Counted from the stretch's first letter, positions 33,311 to 42,720 are shown. The stretch is DNA of 64,000 nt from Mobilibacterium timonense (GCF_900155555.1 NZ_FUHN01000006.1:372001-436000); one strand, 5' to 3'. Notes: a model not told the origin generated them from the letters alone. Translations and numbers: made by a program.

Positions 33311-36300
33311 ATGGATGAGATTTTTTTAGAAAAAGGACCGCTTTCTGAACAATACAGGGATCTGCTGGATCAGATACCTGGAGGGGTCTTCGCCTTTAAG
33401 TGGAACGGGGCGGGAGAACCTCTTTTCGTGAACAGCACTATGCTCTCGATACTGGGAGCCGACAGCCTCGACGAGATCAGACAACATGCGGGAGAAGATT
33501 TCGACACCATGATCTACGTCGAGGACAGAGAGAAGACCCATGAGCTCTTCAGACATCTGCTCAAGAAAAAAGGAAGATCTGAGAGATTCGAATGCAGGAT
33601 CTATACGGTCCGCGGAATGGTCAGGCTGGTGAGAGGGTGCATCAAGGTGCACGACACCAGTTCAGGGGAAAAGATCTTCGTTGCGGCAGTCATGGATCTG
33701 GGACTTATCAGCACCGGAGGGACCGTCTACGAGATGGACGGCCTTACGGGCCTCATGAAAAGGGAACCATTCCTGTCCTTCATGTACAAGTGCCGGGACG
33801 GTATCGTCGAGGGCAGCGGAAAGAAGCTGGTGGTCCTCTATTACGACATAGTCAACTTCCGCTTCATCAACAAATACGACGGCATGTCTGCTGGAGACGA
33901 ATTTCTGCGGTCGACGGGGCGCATGCTTCAGGAGCTCTTCCCGGAATACGTTGTAGCCCGTTTTTCCGAGGACCACTTTCTGGTGCTCACCGACGGCAAG
34001 AATATAAAAGAACGGACAGAGCGTTCAAGAGAACGGATCAAGAGGATGAGCTCAAATGCCATGCTCGACTGTTCTATCGGCGCATGTGCCTGGGACGACC
34101 CGGAGCTGGATCCCGGGAGCATATGCAGCAGGGCCAGGCTCGCCTCCGACGACAACCGGGAGAGAGTCGGCACCTTCTTTTCCTTCTACAGCACAGAACT
34201 CGGCAACAGGCTGGACCTGTCGGAATACGTTGTGTCTCACATAGATGAGGCCATCATCAAGGGCTGGATCAAGGTATACTACCAGCCTATCGTCAGGGCT
34301 ATCTCAGGTCAGATCAGCGAAATGGAGGCGCTGGCCAGATGGGACGACCCTGAGAGGGGGTTTCTGGCGCCGATGCAGTTCATCAAGCCTCTGGAAAATT
34401 CCAATCAGATATACAAGCTGGACCTCTGCGTGATCGACCAGGTGTGTCGGCGTATCGCCCAGTCGCAGAAGCAGAACAGGCCGGAGATCTCCTTTTCCGT
34501 GAACCTGTCGCGTGTGGACTTCAGCTGCTGCGACATGTTCAAAGAGGTGGAAAGGATAGTTCGCCACTACGATATCCCCCGCCGCACACTTCACATCGAA
34601 AACACCGAGAGCGCACTGCTGTCCAGTGGCGACGATGTGGTGGAGACCCTTAACAAGTTCAGAAAAGCCGGTTACGAGATCTGGATGGACGATTTCGGTA
34701 GCGGTTATTCAAATCTCAACCTTCTTAAAGACTATTCCTTTGATGTACTGAAACTGGACATGGCCTTCCTCAGGTCCGACACGCCACGGGCCAGGAGCAT
34801 CATAGAGTCTATGATAGCCATGGACAAGAGAATAGGCAACCTCACCATCGCCGAAGGTGTCGAGACGAGAGAGCAGTGGGAGTTCCTCAGAAAAGCGGGA
34901 TGCGACAAGATGCAGGGATACTACTTCGGAAAGCCCCTGCCTTATGATGAGTCCCTCAGCCACTGCATGGCCTCAGGAATGAGCATTGAATCTTCCAAGT
35001 GGAAGAGCTACTACGACTCTCTGCACAAGGTGGACTTCAATGTCGACCTGGCGATGATGCTCGTGGAATACCAGAAGGGTGTCTTTAATGTTCTGTTCAT
35101 AAATGACCGCTTTGGTGAATTCACCGGCTTCCGAAGCGAAAATATCCTGGAGAGGGTGGAAAATGCCATCAACGACAGGAGTGATCCAGCATGCAGGGAG
35201 CTGATCAAGACCGCAGAATATTCTTCCTGGTCCGGAGCTTCGGGGGAATACTTCTACAGCATCAAAGGGCGGGAGCTTAAGTGCAGATACCGCATGCTGT
35301 CGAAACGCGGAAAGCGGACTCTTTTCGAAGTGCGGATGACCAGCGTCTCAAACGAACCTGCGCAGGTGGAGGCACAGAACCGGCTGGTGATGGCTCTGCG
35401 CCGCTTTTACGATGATATGTATGAAATAGATCCTTCCTCGATGGAGGTGCGGCCGGTTCAAATGCTGGGAACGCGGGGAGATGAGGATTCTGAGGGAAAG
35501 TCCTGCGCATTCACAATTGCGATCCACGACTTTGTTCCGGACATCTTTCAGGCTGATCAGGGCAGGTACAAGAAGTTTATCGATCCTGTAACACTGGAAA
35601 AGAGGGTGAAGGGGACGAAGGGCGGCGTGCTCAGCGACGTTTTCAGGACGCTGGACGAGAACGGGTGCTTCGTCTGGAAGTATCACAAGATTTTTCAGGC
35701 AATAGAGCTGGATCCACCTGTCCTGGTCTACTGTACCCAGATGCTGGATACGGAGGAGGAGATCAGGGAGTTGTCCATGATCCAGAGCGATCCGTACAGG
35801 CGCCTGGTATCAGGTGAGGAGGGAGACGTCTCGGAAAAGGAGACCCTCTGGGATGACCTTATGCTCCACATTCCTCTGCCAATCTTCTGGAAGGACCGGA
35901 ACAGGCGGTTCCTGGGGGCAAGCAAGACTTTCCTGGATTACTACGGCTTCGATTCGATCGGACAGATACTTGGAAAGACCGATGAAGAGGTGCACTGGCA
36001 TCCTCAGGACGGGCCTTATATCTCCGACGAAGAACAGGTCATGAACGATGCATCCATGCACGTCAACGTTCCCGGAAAAAGCATCGCCAGGGGAGTTGCC
36101 CACAACATCATGGCCACGAAATGGCCGGTGTACCGGAAAGGAAAGGTATGCGGTCTCATGGGCTATTTCCTCGATGAGGACATGGTCAGGAAGCTGACCG
36201 GAGAAGAGGTGGCTGCAGTCAAGCTGGATCCCGTCACCGGGGTCGAAAGCCTGCCGGCTTTCATGGACGATATTTCCCAGTACACCAGGGATCACCAGAT

Positions 36301-37618
36301 GGGGCGTGGCATGTTCGGCATGATCGTATGCAATATCCCGGGCACCGCCCGGTTTACTAAGGTGTACGGCGAAAAAGCCAGTGAAGATCTGCTGAAGGCC
36401 TGCGCAGATGCGGTGGTGTCCGCTGTGGGCAACACGGGAGCCGTTGGCAGGCTAGGCTCTGAGTATCTGGCCGTTCTTTACAAATACGAAAATCCTGACG
36501 AGATCAACGAGCTCGCACGTGAGATCAAGCGGAGGCTGGAATCCATACACTCTGTAGATGGAAACAGCTGTACACTGTTCGCAAAGATACAGATCGTGTA
36601 CGCAGATGTGTCTCTGAAGTTCGAGGACGCCCTCCACAAGATCCTTACAGGAGATACTCAGGAATCGATCGCCCTCAAGCTGGACAGCGGGGATCTCATA
36701 AGGAGCCAGACCACCCGCGACTTCCTGAATGAGTTGCCTATGGGGTGTTACATCATCAAGCCGGATCAGGTGATCACCTTCTGGAACCGGAAGGCCGAGG
36801 ACCTTCTGGGGTATACGGCAGATCAGATGGTGGGCGGAAAATGTTCCACTTCCAGGCTGGAGTGCTGCGACTGCAACGAGAAGCGCGTGCCTCAGCACAT
36901 GTGCCCGGGCGTCCGGGCTTTTTCCACCGGAGAGACCCAGACCGTGAACGTGGTTTTCCACAAGGCAGATGGAAAAGGTCTCATGGTGAAGAACACCCTC
37001 ATCCCTATAAGAAATGAAAAAGGCGAGATCACCGAATCCATAGGTGTATTTCTCCCTGCAGGCAAGGGCGACATCGATTTCAACGTCGTCACCGAGATCT
37101 ACGAAAAGGCCACCATGGATCCTGTCACAGGTCTGCCGGGCAGGCGGTTCATGGAGGCCTGCGTCCAGGATTCACTGGAGCTGTACAGGAGAAACGGAGT
37201 GAAGTTCGCCGTATTCTTCGCCGATGTGGACAACCTCCACGATATAAACAACACTTATGGTCACGAGACCGGAGACAAGATACTCCGCATTCTGGGAGAC
37301 GAGATGCGCAAGCAGGGCCGGAGGACTGAGCGCCTCTGCCGGTGGGGCGGGGACGAATTCGTAGCGGTGATCCACATCAACGATCCCCGCGACATCATCG
37401 GAGCCTCCCGCCGACTGGCCGCAGTGGCTGGAAACATCGAGACAGAGTGCGACGGCAGGCGGGTGTCCGTCAGTATTTCAGTCGGCATCACCGCCGTCCG
37501 CCCGGACGACGACGGAAAAAAGATCGTTGACCGCGCGGACCGCTACATGTACCTGGCAAAAAAACTCCCGGATAAGAATATCGTCACAGACTTCAACGTG
37601 GACGACCTGGGTGACTGA
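33311..37618 (+). CDS. Giant multidomain GGDEF/EAL cyclic-di-GMP protein
   Basis: A cytosolic signalling protein of 1435 residues with no transmembrane helix. In order: a PAS-like domain (about 10-120); a degenerate GGDEF domain (about 140-305) with FSEDHF in place of GGDEF; an EAL phosphodiesterase domain (about 325-565) with all key motifs (EALARW, SVNLS, ENTES, DDFGSGYSNL, AEGVET); further PAS-like sensors (to about 960); a second degenerate GGDEF (about 970-1130, RLGSEYL); a PAS domain with clustered Cys residues (CCDCNEKR, about 1185); and an intact C-terminal GGDEF domain (RWGGDEF near 1345) with the usual TYGHETGDKIL. So synthesis and breakdown of cyclic-di-GMP are both possible. The start at 33311 is chosen over a GTG at 33230, as the latter would span a likely promoter; neither has an ideal ribosome site. 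Confidence 0.88.
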   Translation: MDEIFLEKGPLSEQYRDLLDQIPGGVFAFKWNGAGEPLFVNSTMLSILGADSLDEIRQHAGEDFDTMIYVEDREKTHELFRHLLKKKGRSERFECRIYTVRGMVRLVRGCIKVHDTSSGEKIFVAAVMDLGLISTGGTVYEMDGLTGLMKREPFLSFMYKCRDGIVEGSGKKLVVLYYDIVNFRFINKYDGMSAGDEFLRSTGRMLQELFPEYVVARFSEDHFLVLTDGKNIKERTERSRERIKRMSSNAMLDCSIGACAWDDPELDPGSICSRARLASDDNRERVGTFFSFYSTELGNRLDLSEYVVSHIDEAIIKGWIKVYYQPIVRAISGQISEMEALARWDDPERGFLAPMQFIKPLENSNQIYKLDLCVIDQVCRRIAQSQKQNRPEISFSVNLSRVDFSCCDMFKEVERIVRHYDIPRRTLHIENTESALLSSGDDVVETLNKFRKAGYEIWMDDFGSGYSNLNLLKDYSFDVLKLDMAFLRSDTPRARSIIESMIAMDKRIGNLTIAEGVETREQWEFLRKAGCDKMQGYYFGKPLPYDESLSHCMASGMSIESSKWKSYYDSLHKVDFNVDLAMMLVEYQKGVFNVLFINDRFGEFTGFRSENILERVENAINDRSDPACRELIKTAEYSSWSGASGEYFYSIKGRELKCRYRMLSKRGKRTLFEVRMTSVSNEPAQVEAQNRLVMALRRFYDDMYEIDPSSMEVRPVQMLGTRGDEDSEGKSCAFTIAIHDFVPDIFQADQGRYKKFIDPVTLEKRVKGTKGGVLSDVFRTLDENGCFVWKYHKIFQAIELDPPVLVYCTQMLDTEEEIRELSMIQSDPYRRLVSGEEGDVSEKETLWDDLMLHIPLPIFWKDRNRRFLGASKTFLDYYGFDSIGQILGKTDEEVHWHPQDGPYISDEEQVMNDASMHVNVPGKSIARGVAHNIMATKWPVYRKGKVCGLMGYFLDEDMVRKLTGEEVAAVKLDPVTGVESLPAFMDDISQYTRDHQMGRGMFGMIVCNIPGTARFTKVYGEKASEDLLKACADAVVSAVGNTGAVGRLGSEYLAVLYKYENPDEINELAREIKRRLESIHSVDGNSCTLFAKIQIVYADVSLKFEDALHKILTGDTQESIALKLDSGDLIRSQTTRDFLNELPMGCYIIKPDQVITFWNRKAEDLLGYTADQMVGGKCSTSRLECCDCNEKRVPQHMCPGVRAFSTGETQTVNVVFHKADGKGLMVKNTLIPIRNEKGEITESIGVFLPAGKGDIDFNVVTEIYEKATMDPVTGLPGRRFMEACVQDSLELYRRNGVKFAVFFADVDNLHDINNTYGHETGDKILRILGDEMRKQGRRTERLCRWGGDEFVAVIHINDPRDIIGASRRLAAVAGNIETECDGRRVSVSISVGITAVRPDDDGKKIVDRADRYMYLAKKLPDKNIVTDFNVDDLGD

Positions 37619-37637
37619 ACTGGTGATGGCGCGCCAA

Positions 37638-38068
37638 TGACAAGCACAGTTTCTAAAATTAGCTGCGAATTTTTATGCAAAATTTTAATTCCATATAACA
37701 TGCCCTTTTTCGGCGTTTCCCCTGGAACTTTTTTCTGCGATCTGGGGCGCTGACGGAGCAATGAATAGAAAAGGCATTTTTATTCTGCCTTCAAGCGAGT
37801 AACGGTCTCACCAAGTCAAAGTATTGGGTCTCACTGCTATAGCCTTAAGACTCATGAAGATTGCTCCTGTGACCATCTGGCTATTTCCAGCCATCAGTTC
37901 GACAATTGTATTGCCATGTTCTTTTTTTCAGGTCTTTGGTCGGTAGCTTTTCCAGGGGAAACGCCGAAAATCAGCGTTTCCCCTGGAAAAGCTTCATCTC
38001 ACAAAAGCGGTATCCACAATTTCGTCCGAAATTGTGGATGGTCTTATGTGATTTTTTGCATAAATATA
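37638..38068 (-). repeat. Dispersed structured element, inverted copy E
   Basis: Reads as the reverse complement of C and D: 12-bp hairpin ATCCACAATTTC/GAAATTGTGGAT (38012-38039), a 20-bp perfect hairpin of the AGCTTTTCCAGGGGAAACGC type (37945-37993), GGTCTC words, ATTTTTATTC, and TTTTTCGGCGTTTCCCCTGGAA (37706-37726). It ends at the ACAAGCACAGTTTCTAAAATT block, 20 bases after the stop of the GGDEF/EAL gene, and lacks the last hairpin and terminator of C and D. No gene is seen in 37619-38573. Confidence 0.8.
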
Positions 38069-38112
38069 TAATGGTCACAACTGGGATCTGAAAAATCAGC
38101 TATTCGAGTGTC

Positions 38113-38230
38113 ATGAGACCCGAAATCTCTGTGAGACCCGGAACTCCGTAGCCCTGTGAGACCCAGAGCCCCAACGCCCTGTGAGACCCGGAGCCCCAGC
38201 GCCTTGTAAGACGGGATCCCAGCGCCCTGG
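38113..38230. repeat. 25-bp tandem repeat containing GTGAGACCC
   Basis: GAGACC or its variant occurs at 38133, 38158, 38183 and 38208, exactly 25 bases apart, within a unit like GTGAGACCCGGAGCCCCAGC; an earlier copy at 38115 is out of phase. It adjoins element E. Confidence 0.8.
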
Positions 38231-38293
38231 AGTATGTCAGGCGGAAGCGACCTGCACCGCTTGGCCAGGTCGCAACCTTCAAACACAAAAAGA

Positions 38294-38323
38294 GGCTCGC
38301 TCTCGCGCGAGCTCCCTTTTTTT
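38294..38323 (+). terminator. Hairpin with T-run beyond element E
   Basis: GGCTCGC pairs with GCGAGCT, and TCCC is followed by seven T residues. A larger stem (GCGACCTG/CAGGTCGC) lies 40 bases before it. It could end plus-strand transcription from the GGDEF/EAL gene. Confidence 0.55.
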
Positions 38324-38330
38324 ACTAGTC

Positions 38331-38465
38331 AAACACGCACCGCGCCTCTTGGAAACGCGCACCGCGCTTCTTGGAAACGCGCAACGCGCCTCTTGGAAAC
38401 GCGCAACGCGCCTCTTGGAAACGCGCATCGCGCCTCTTGGAAACGCGCATCGCGCCCCGCCATCT
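38331..38465. repeat. 22-bp tandem array, about six units
   Basis: TTGGAAAC occurs at 38349, 38371, 38393, 38415 and 38437, a strict 22-base period, within the unit CGCGCAACGCGCCTCTTGGA (plus AA). The variable positions are CAC/CAA/CAT. The same CGCATCGCGCC core is found in the arrays near 15.6 and 29.0 kb. Confidence 0.88.
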
Positions 38466-38573
38466 CGGCCATGCGATGACGAATGGTGATCTTGCCTTTT
38501 GATCTCGGATCCGTCCGACCGTTCAATCAGACGTACAGACGTACGGTGAGTTCCGGCGCTCTGGTCATGCATC

Positions 38574-39512
38574 CTATGCCTTACCCTGGCACCCCAGCAC
38601 GTCCGTGATCTTGTGGGCTACGATCGCCTTGATGTTGGCTCTGCCCACCTTCAGGTAAGCGCGAGGGTCGAACACCGACGGATCTTCTGTGAGCGCCTGT
38701 CTCACGCCGGCCGTCATCCCGAGGCGCAGGTCGGAGTCGATGTTGATCTTGCACACGGCAGATCTTGCAGCTTCCCTCAGCTGATCCTCAGGAACACCGA
38801 TGGCATCCTTCAGGGCGCCGCCGTTGCTGTTGATGACGTTCACGTATTCCTGCGGAACGGAAGAAGCGCCGTGGAGAACGATAGGGAATCCAGGGAGCCT
38901 CTTTTCCACCTCGTGCAGGATGTCGAAGCGCAGGTGTGGATCCGTGCCCGGCTTGAACTTGTAGGCGCCGTGGCTCGTTCCGATGGCGATGGCCAGGGAG
39001 TCGACGCCGGTCCTGCCAACGAACTCCTCCACATCGTCAGGGTTCGTATAGGAAGAGTCCTCTGCTTTTACATGCACTTCGTCCTCGATGCCCGCCAGAG
39101 TACCCAGCTCGGCCTCGACCACAACGCCGTGAGCGTGAGCGTATTCCACCACCTGCTTTGTAATGGCGATGTTTTCCTCAAAAGGCTTACCCGACGCGTC
39201 GATCATCACGGACGTGAAGCCGTTGTCGATACAGTCCTTGCAGATCTCGAAGCTGCTGCCGTGATCCAGGTGCAGCGCTATCGGCAGCTCCGGATACATC
39301 TCCACGGCCGCCTCGACGAGCTTTACGAGATATATGGAATTGGCGTATTTCCTGGCACCGGCGGAAGCCTGGAGGATCAGAGGAGCCTTCAGCTCGGCCG
39401 CCGCCTCGGTGATGCCCTGGACGATCTCCATGTTGTTCACGTTGAAAGCGCCGATGGCATATCCGCCTTCGTAAGCCTTTTTAAACATGTCGGTGGTAGT
39501 GACAAGTGACAT
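38574..39512 (-). CDS. fba: Class II fructose-bisphosphate aldolase
   Basis: Glycolytic zinc enzyme that splits fructose 1,6-bisphosphate, in the cytosol. 312 residues, family length. Signatures are GAFNVNNMEI near 21, ALHLDHGSSFE near 79 (zinc His and catalytic Asp), VEAELGTLAGIEDEV near 130, the zinc His in AIGTSHGAYKF near 178, and VLHGASSVP near 208, with phosphate-binding KINIDSDLR near 252. The start at 39512 is set by GAAGGAGAG nine bases upstream; an in-frame extension to 39629 lies over the promoter. A minus-strand extended -10 promoter lies about 105 bases upstream. Transcribed alone. The tagatose-bisphosphate aldolase KbaY/GatY is a close relative, but this subgroup is the common Gram-positive Fba. 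Confidence 0.94.
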   Translation of the reverse strand: MSLVTTTDMFKKAYEGGYAIGAFNVNNMEIVQGITEAAAELKAPLILQASAGARKYANSIYLVKLVEAAVEMYPELPIALHLDHGSSFEICKDCIDNGFTSVMIDASGKPFEENIAITKQVVEYAHAHGVVVEAELGTLAGIEDEVHVKAEDSSYTNPDDVEEFVGRTGVDSLAIAIGTSHGAYKFKPGTDPHLRFDILHEVEKRLPGFPIVLHGASSVPQEYVNVINSNGGALKDAIGVPEDQLREAARSAVCKINIDSDLRLGMTAGVRQALTEDPSVFDPRAYLKVGRANIKAIVAHKITDVLGCQGKA

Positions 39513-39617
39513 ATTTGAACTCTCCTTTCTTCTGCCCCGGAGGGCATCAAACAGGTACTGCGTGAGTTGATTCGTGATCAGCGGACGCCCGGCCACCGCG
39601 GGCGGACGTCCCACCCG

Positions 39618-39646
39618 ATTATAACACACCCCGCAGGATCATCACA
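39618..39646 (-). promoter_or_regulatory. fba promoter
   Basis: On the minus strand TGTGAT (39646-39641), 17 bases, then TGTTATAAT with the -10 at 39623-39618: an extended -10 promoter. Confidence 0.65.
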
Positions 39647-39675
39647 TAAGATTTACTTTCCTTCAGATAAGTGAG

Positions 39676-39704
39676 TTTACAGGGTTTTGCGGGGGCTATA
39701 TAAT
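39676..39704 (+). promoter_or_regulatory. Promoter of the XpaC-TelA operon
   Basis: TTTACA (39676-39681), 17 bases, TATAAT (39699-39704). Start of transcription near 39711 fixes the XpaC-like start downstream of this point. Confidence 0.75.
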
Positions 39705-39761
39705 GAAAATACATTTTGGCCGGCGGCCCCGTTGTCGCCGGCGGTGTTGCGGGGAAAAGAT

Positions 39762-41276
39762 ATGAATGAAGATAAAAATATAAACGGTTACCCGAAGGCC
39801 GGCGGGGAGAGCGACGAGGAGCTCTTCGCCACCCAGGTGTCCAGGGCGGTCTCCAGCCAGGACTACTCCGGCCTTTCGGACAGCATACAGCAGGAGATGG
39901 ACACCTTTACAAGGTCCCTGAACCAGCAGGTCGGGGCCATCAACATGGATCTTCGCGTGAAAAACGAGATCATCCCTGCGGATCAGAGCGGCAATGCCTC
40001 AGACGCCTCGGACGCCCAGCGGGCCGCCGCTTCAGATGCGGAAAAAGCAGACGCCGCTCCGCGCAGTTCTGCGGCTGATGCCCAGGCCGCGTCAGACGCC
40101 CAGCGGGCCACTACTCAGAGTGCGAACTCTCAGGGAGCTGCGACTAAGGCGGCAAACGAACAGAATGCCACAGCGCATTCTGCGTCGGCCGCCCATAAAT
40201 CAAGCCGTGAAACGCACCAATCAGATCGCGCATCTCGTGCGGAGGAGCGCGCATCCCGACAGGAAGCCCGCACCAGACGCCAGGAGAACCGCTCGAATCG
40301 CAAGACGGGCCGCGACCCGCGCCCGGCCTCCGGAAACAGACAGGCGGCGCCTTTCCTTTTACACAAGCCGAGTAAGGTCTTCCACCACGGCAGGCTTTGG
40401 GCAAGCGGCATAGTCGGAGCGAGCATGCTGTCTGAGATTGGAGACGAGCCGGATGACGCGATCTTCGGCATGGTCGTGTTCGCATTCTGCCTGTTCGTCT
40501 TCGTGCGGACCATCATGAACAACGGCCTGATCAAGAGGTTTTACCTCTACAGCGACGTCATCGGGAACAGAGACCACATCACCACCCGGAAGCTGGCCGC
40601 CGCACTGGGTACCAGCAATGAAAAGGTCCTGAAGGATCTGAGAAAATTCAAGAACAAGGGCTGGCTCCCTCAGGGCGTCATCGACGAGGCCGGGAAAAAC
40701 CTCCTCCTCACGGACGAGGCCGTTCTCGCATACGAGGACGCGGTGGCCAGGAGGAACGACCTGGACGCCAGGACCGAGAAGGCCATGACCGACCTGGACT
40801 CCGACGGGATCTCCCCGGAGGTGAGGTCGATGCTCGAGGAGGGTCAGAAGTTCGTAAGGGATATCCGCCGGGCAAACGACGAGATACCGGACGAAAACAT
40901 GAGCGCAAAGCTCTACGCCCTGGAAGACATAGTGGCCAGGATCTTCGACCACGTGAAGAAGCACCCGGAGAACGCCGGCGAGCTCAGCCGCTTCATGGCC
41001 TACTACGTTCCGACCACCCGGAAGCTGATGAACGCCTACGTGGAGCTGGACAGGCAGCCTGACGTGGGCAGCAACATCACGGACACCAGGAAGCAGATCG
41101 AGGACGCCATGGACACCGTGATACAGGCCTGCCAGTCCCTGCTGAACACCATGTTCCAGGACGTGGCTGCAGACATAGCGACAGACATTTCAGTCCTGAA
41201 GTCCATGGCCTCCCGTGACGGCCTGACCAAGGGAGAAGGAGATGCGGAGGGAGAGACCGGCCCTCTGAAATTCTAG
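39762..41276 (+). CDS. XpaC-like (5-bromo-4-chloroindolyl phosphate hydrolysis family) membrane protein
   Basis: 504 residues. The N-terminal 65 residues are acidic; residues about 68-195 are a long low-complexity region, first Ala/Ser/Asp-rich with repeated SDAQRA units, then Arg/Glu/Ser-rich. A hydrophobic stretch (about 212-260) gives two membrane helices. The C-terminal half is the XpaC-type domain, with DLRKFKNKGWLP near 288 and a helical ending. The role of XpaC proteins is not settled; they are nearly always next to telA, as here. The ATG at 39762 lies after GGGG-AAAAGA and after the promoter at 39676-39704; a longer frame from 39687 would start before the transcription start. Confidence 0.83.
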   Translation: MNEDKNINGYPKAGGESDEELFATQVSRAVSSQDYSGLSDSIQQEMDTFTRSLNQQVGAINMDLRVKNEIIPADQSGNASDASDAQRAAASDAEKADAAPRSSAADAQAASDAQRATTQSANSQGAATKAANEQNATAHSASAAHKSSRETHQSDRASRAEERASRQEARTRRQENRSNRKTGRDPRPASGNRQAAPFLLHKPSKVFHHGRLWASGIVGASMLSEIGDEPDDAIFGMVVFAFCLFVFVRTIMNNGLIKRFYLYSDVIGNRDHITTRKLAAALGTSNEKVLKDLRKFKNKGWLPQGVIDEAGKNLLLTDEAVLAYEDAVARRNDLDARTEKAMTDLDSDGISPEVRSMLEEGQKFVRDIRRANDEIPDENMSAKLYALEDIVARIFDHVKKHPENAGELSRFMAYYVPTTRKLMNAYVELDRQPDVGSNITDTRKQIEDAMDTVIQACQSLLNTMFQDVAADIATDISVLKSMASRDGLTKGEGDAEGETGPLKF

Positions 41277-41315
41277 GAAACTGCAAGAACTTCAGTAAGA
41301 CAGGAGGAGTTACCA

Positions 41316-42572
41316 ATGGCAGAAGATTTCAACGGCGTTTCGGCCGCAGAGATGGACGAGGAAAAAAAGGCTTTTCAGGATGCGCCGGCCCCGGCTCTCA
41401 GCTTCGATGAGGATGTGGCGGGGGATCCCGCTCCGGACATGGCTTCAATAAACCAGGCCAGCGGTCTGAATCCACTGGCCGAGATGGGCGTGTCTTCTCA
41501 GAAGAAGGAGGACCCGGTCGAGAGGCTGGAGGACTCCCTGAGCCAGGAGGAGAGGGCGCAGGTGGATGCCTTCGTGGAAAAGATCGACCTCAGCAACTCC
41601 CAGGCCGTGCTCAACTACGGCTCTGCTACGCAGAAGAAGATGGCTTCTTTTTCCGAGAGCGCTCTGGCGAACGTGAGATCCAAGGACATGGACGAGATCG
41701 GCGACATGATCAACACCCTGGTCCTGGACCTCAAAAACTTCGACGCGGACGCTGAGGACGGCGGGATAAAGGGCTTTTTCCGGAAAAAGAAAAACAAGCT
41801 CGAGATGATGAAGGCCCGTTACAGCAAGATCGAGACCAACGTCAATCAGATCCAGAAGGAGCTTGAGAACCGCCAGGTGCAGCTCATGAAGGACTCGGCC
41901 GTGCTGGACAGGATGTACAAGGTGAATTTTTCGTATTTCAAGGAGCTCACCATGTACATCGCCGCCGGCAGGAAAAAGCTTGAGAGCGTGAGGACCGGCG
42001 AGCTCGCCCGCCTCCAGGCGGTTGCAAACCAGACGGGCAGACCGGAGGACGCCCAGGCCGCGAAGGACCTGGCAGACAGGTGCGAGTCTTTTGACAAAAA
42101 GCTCCACGACCTGGAGCTCACCAGGACGATCTCCCTGCAGACCGCCCCGCAGATCAGGATGGTCCAGGCTTCCGACAACGTGATGGCCGAGAAGATCCAG
42201 TCTACCATCGTAAATACCATCCCGCTCTGGAAAAACCAGATGGTCATCGCCCTCGGAGTCCAGCACTCCATGGAGGCCGCCAAGGCCCAGCGCGAGGTCA
42301 CCGACATGACCAACGAGCTCCTCAGGAAAAACGCCGACTCCCTCAAGTCCGCCACCGTCGAGACCGCCCGGGAGTCCGAACGTGGGATCGTGGAGATCGA
42401 CACCCTCAAGCACACCAACGAGGCCCTGATCTCAACCCTGGACGAAGTCATCGCCATCCAGAAAGAGGGCCGGGAAAAGAGGGCGGCCGCAGAAGCCGAG
42501 CTCGGCGGCATAGAAGAACAGCTCAAGGCAAAGCTCATAGAAGTTTCCATGAGCCAGAACGCCCGGCAATAG
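41316..42572 (+). CDS. TelA-family toxic anion resistance protein
   Basis: A cytosolic helical protein of 418 residues of the TelA/KlaA family (named from tellurite resistance, but widespread in envelope or stress operons). Long coiled-coil helices run from about residue 85 to 400, with VRSKDMDEIGDMINTLV near 130, the family block DSAVLDRMYKVNFSYFKELTMYIAAG near 192, and QIRMVQASDNVMAEKIQSTIVNTIPLWKNQM (about 285-315, positions only). GGAGGAG lies seven bases before the ATG. It follows the XpaC-like gene after 39 bases. A long palindromic hairpin lies about 80 bases beyond its stop and marks the edge of the defence island. Confidence 0.9.
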   Translation: MAEDFNGVSAAEMDEEKKAFQDAPAPALSFDEDVAGDPAPDMASINQASGLNPLAEMGVSSQKKEDPVERLEDSLSQEERAQVDAFVEKIDLSNSQAVLNYGSATQKKMASFSESALANVRSKDMDEIGDMINTLVLDLKNFDADAEDGGIKGFFRKKKNKLEMMKARYSKIETNVNQIQKELENRQVQLMKDSAVLDRMYKVNFSYFKELTMYIAAGRKKLESVRTGELARLQAVANQTGRPEDAQAAKDLADRCESFDKKLHDLELTRTISLQTAPQIRMVQASDNVMAEKIQSTIVNTIPLWKNQMVIALGVQHSMEAAKAQREVTDMTNELLRKNADSLKSATVETARESERGIVEIDTLKHTNEALISTLDEVIAIQKEGREKRAAAEAELGGIEEQLKAKLIEVSMSQNARQ

Positions 42573-42654
42573 CGGGATCACAGGGCTCAGGCTCAAAAAA
42601 ACCAGACTCACAGCAATCGCAAAACTCACAAATCCTGAATTATCGACTTAAATT

Positions 42655-42700
42655 CAACCGCAAATTCAATCGTAAAAATTTACGACCGAATTTGCGGTTG
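42655..42700 (+). terminator. Left flanking palindrome, probable telA terminator
   Basis: CAACCGCAAATTC (42655-42667) pairs perfectly with GAATTTGCGGTTG (42688-42700), and inside it CGTAAA pairs with TTTACG. GTTTTAATT follows. The core AAATTCAATCGTAAAA...TTTACG is shared with the palindrome at 43278-43311 on the other side of the array. Confidence 0.65.
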
Positions 42701-42720
42701 GTTTTAATTGGGAGGAAACC

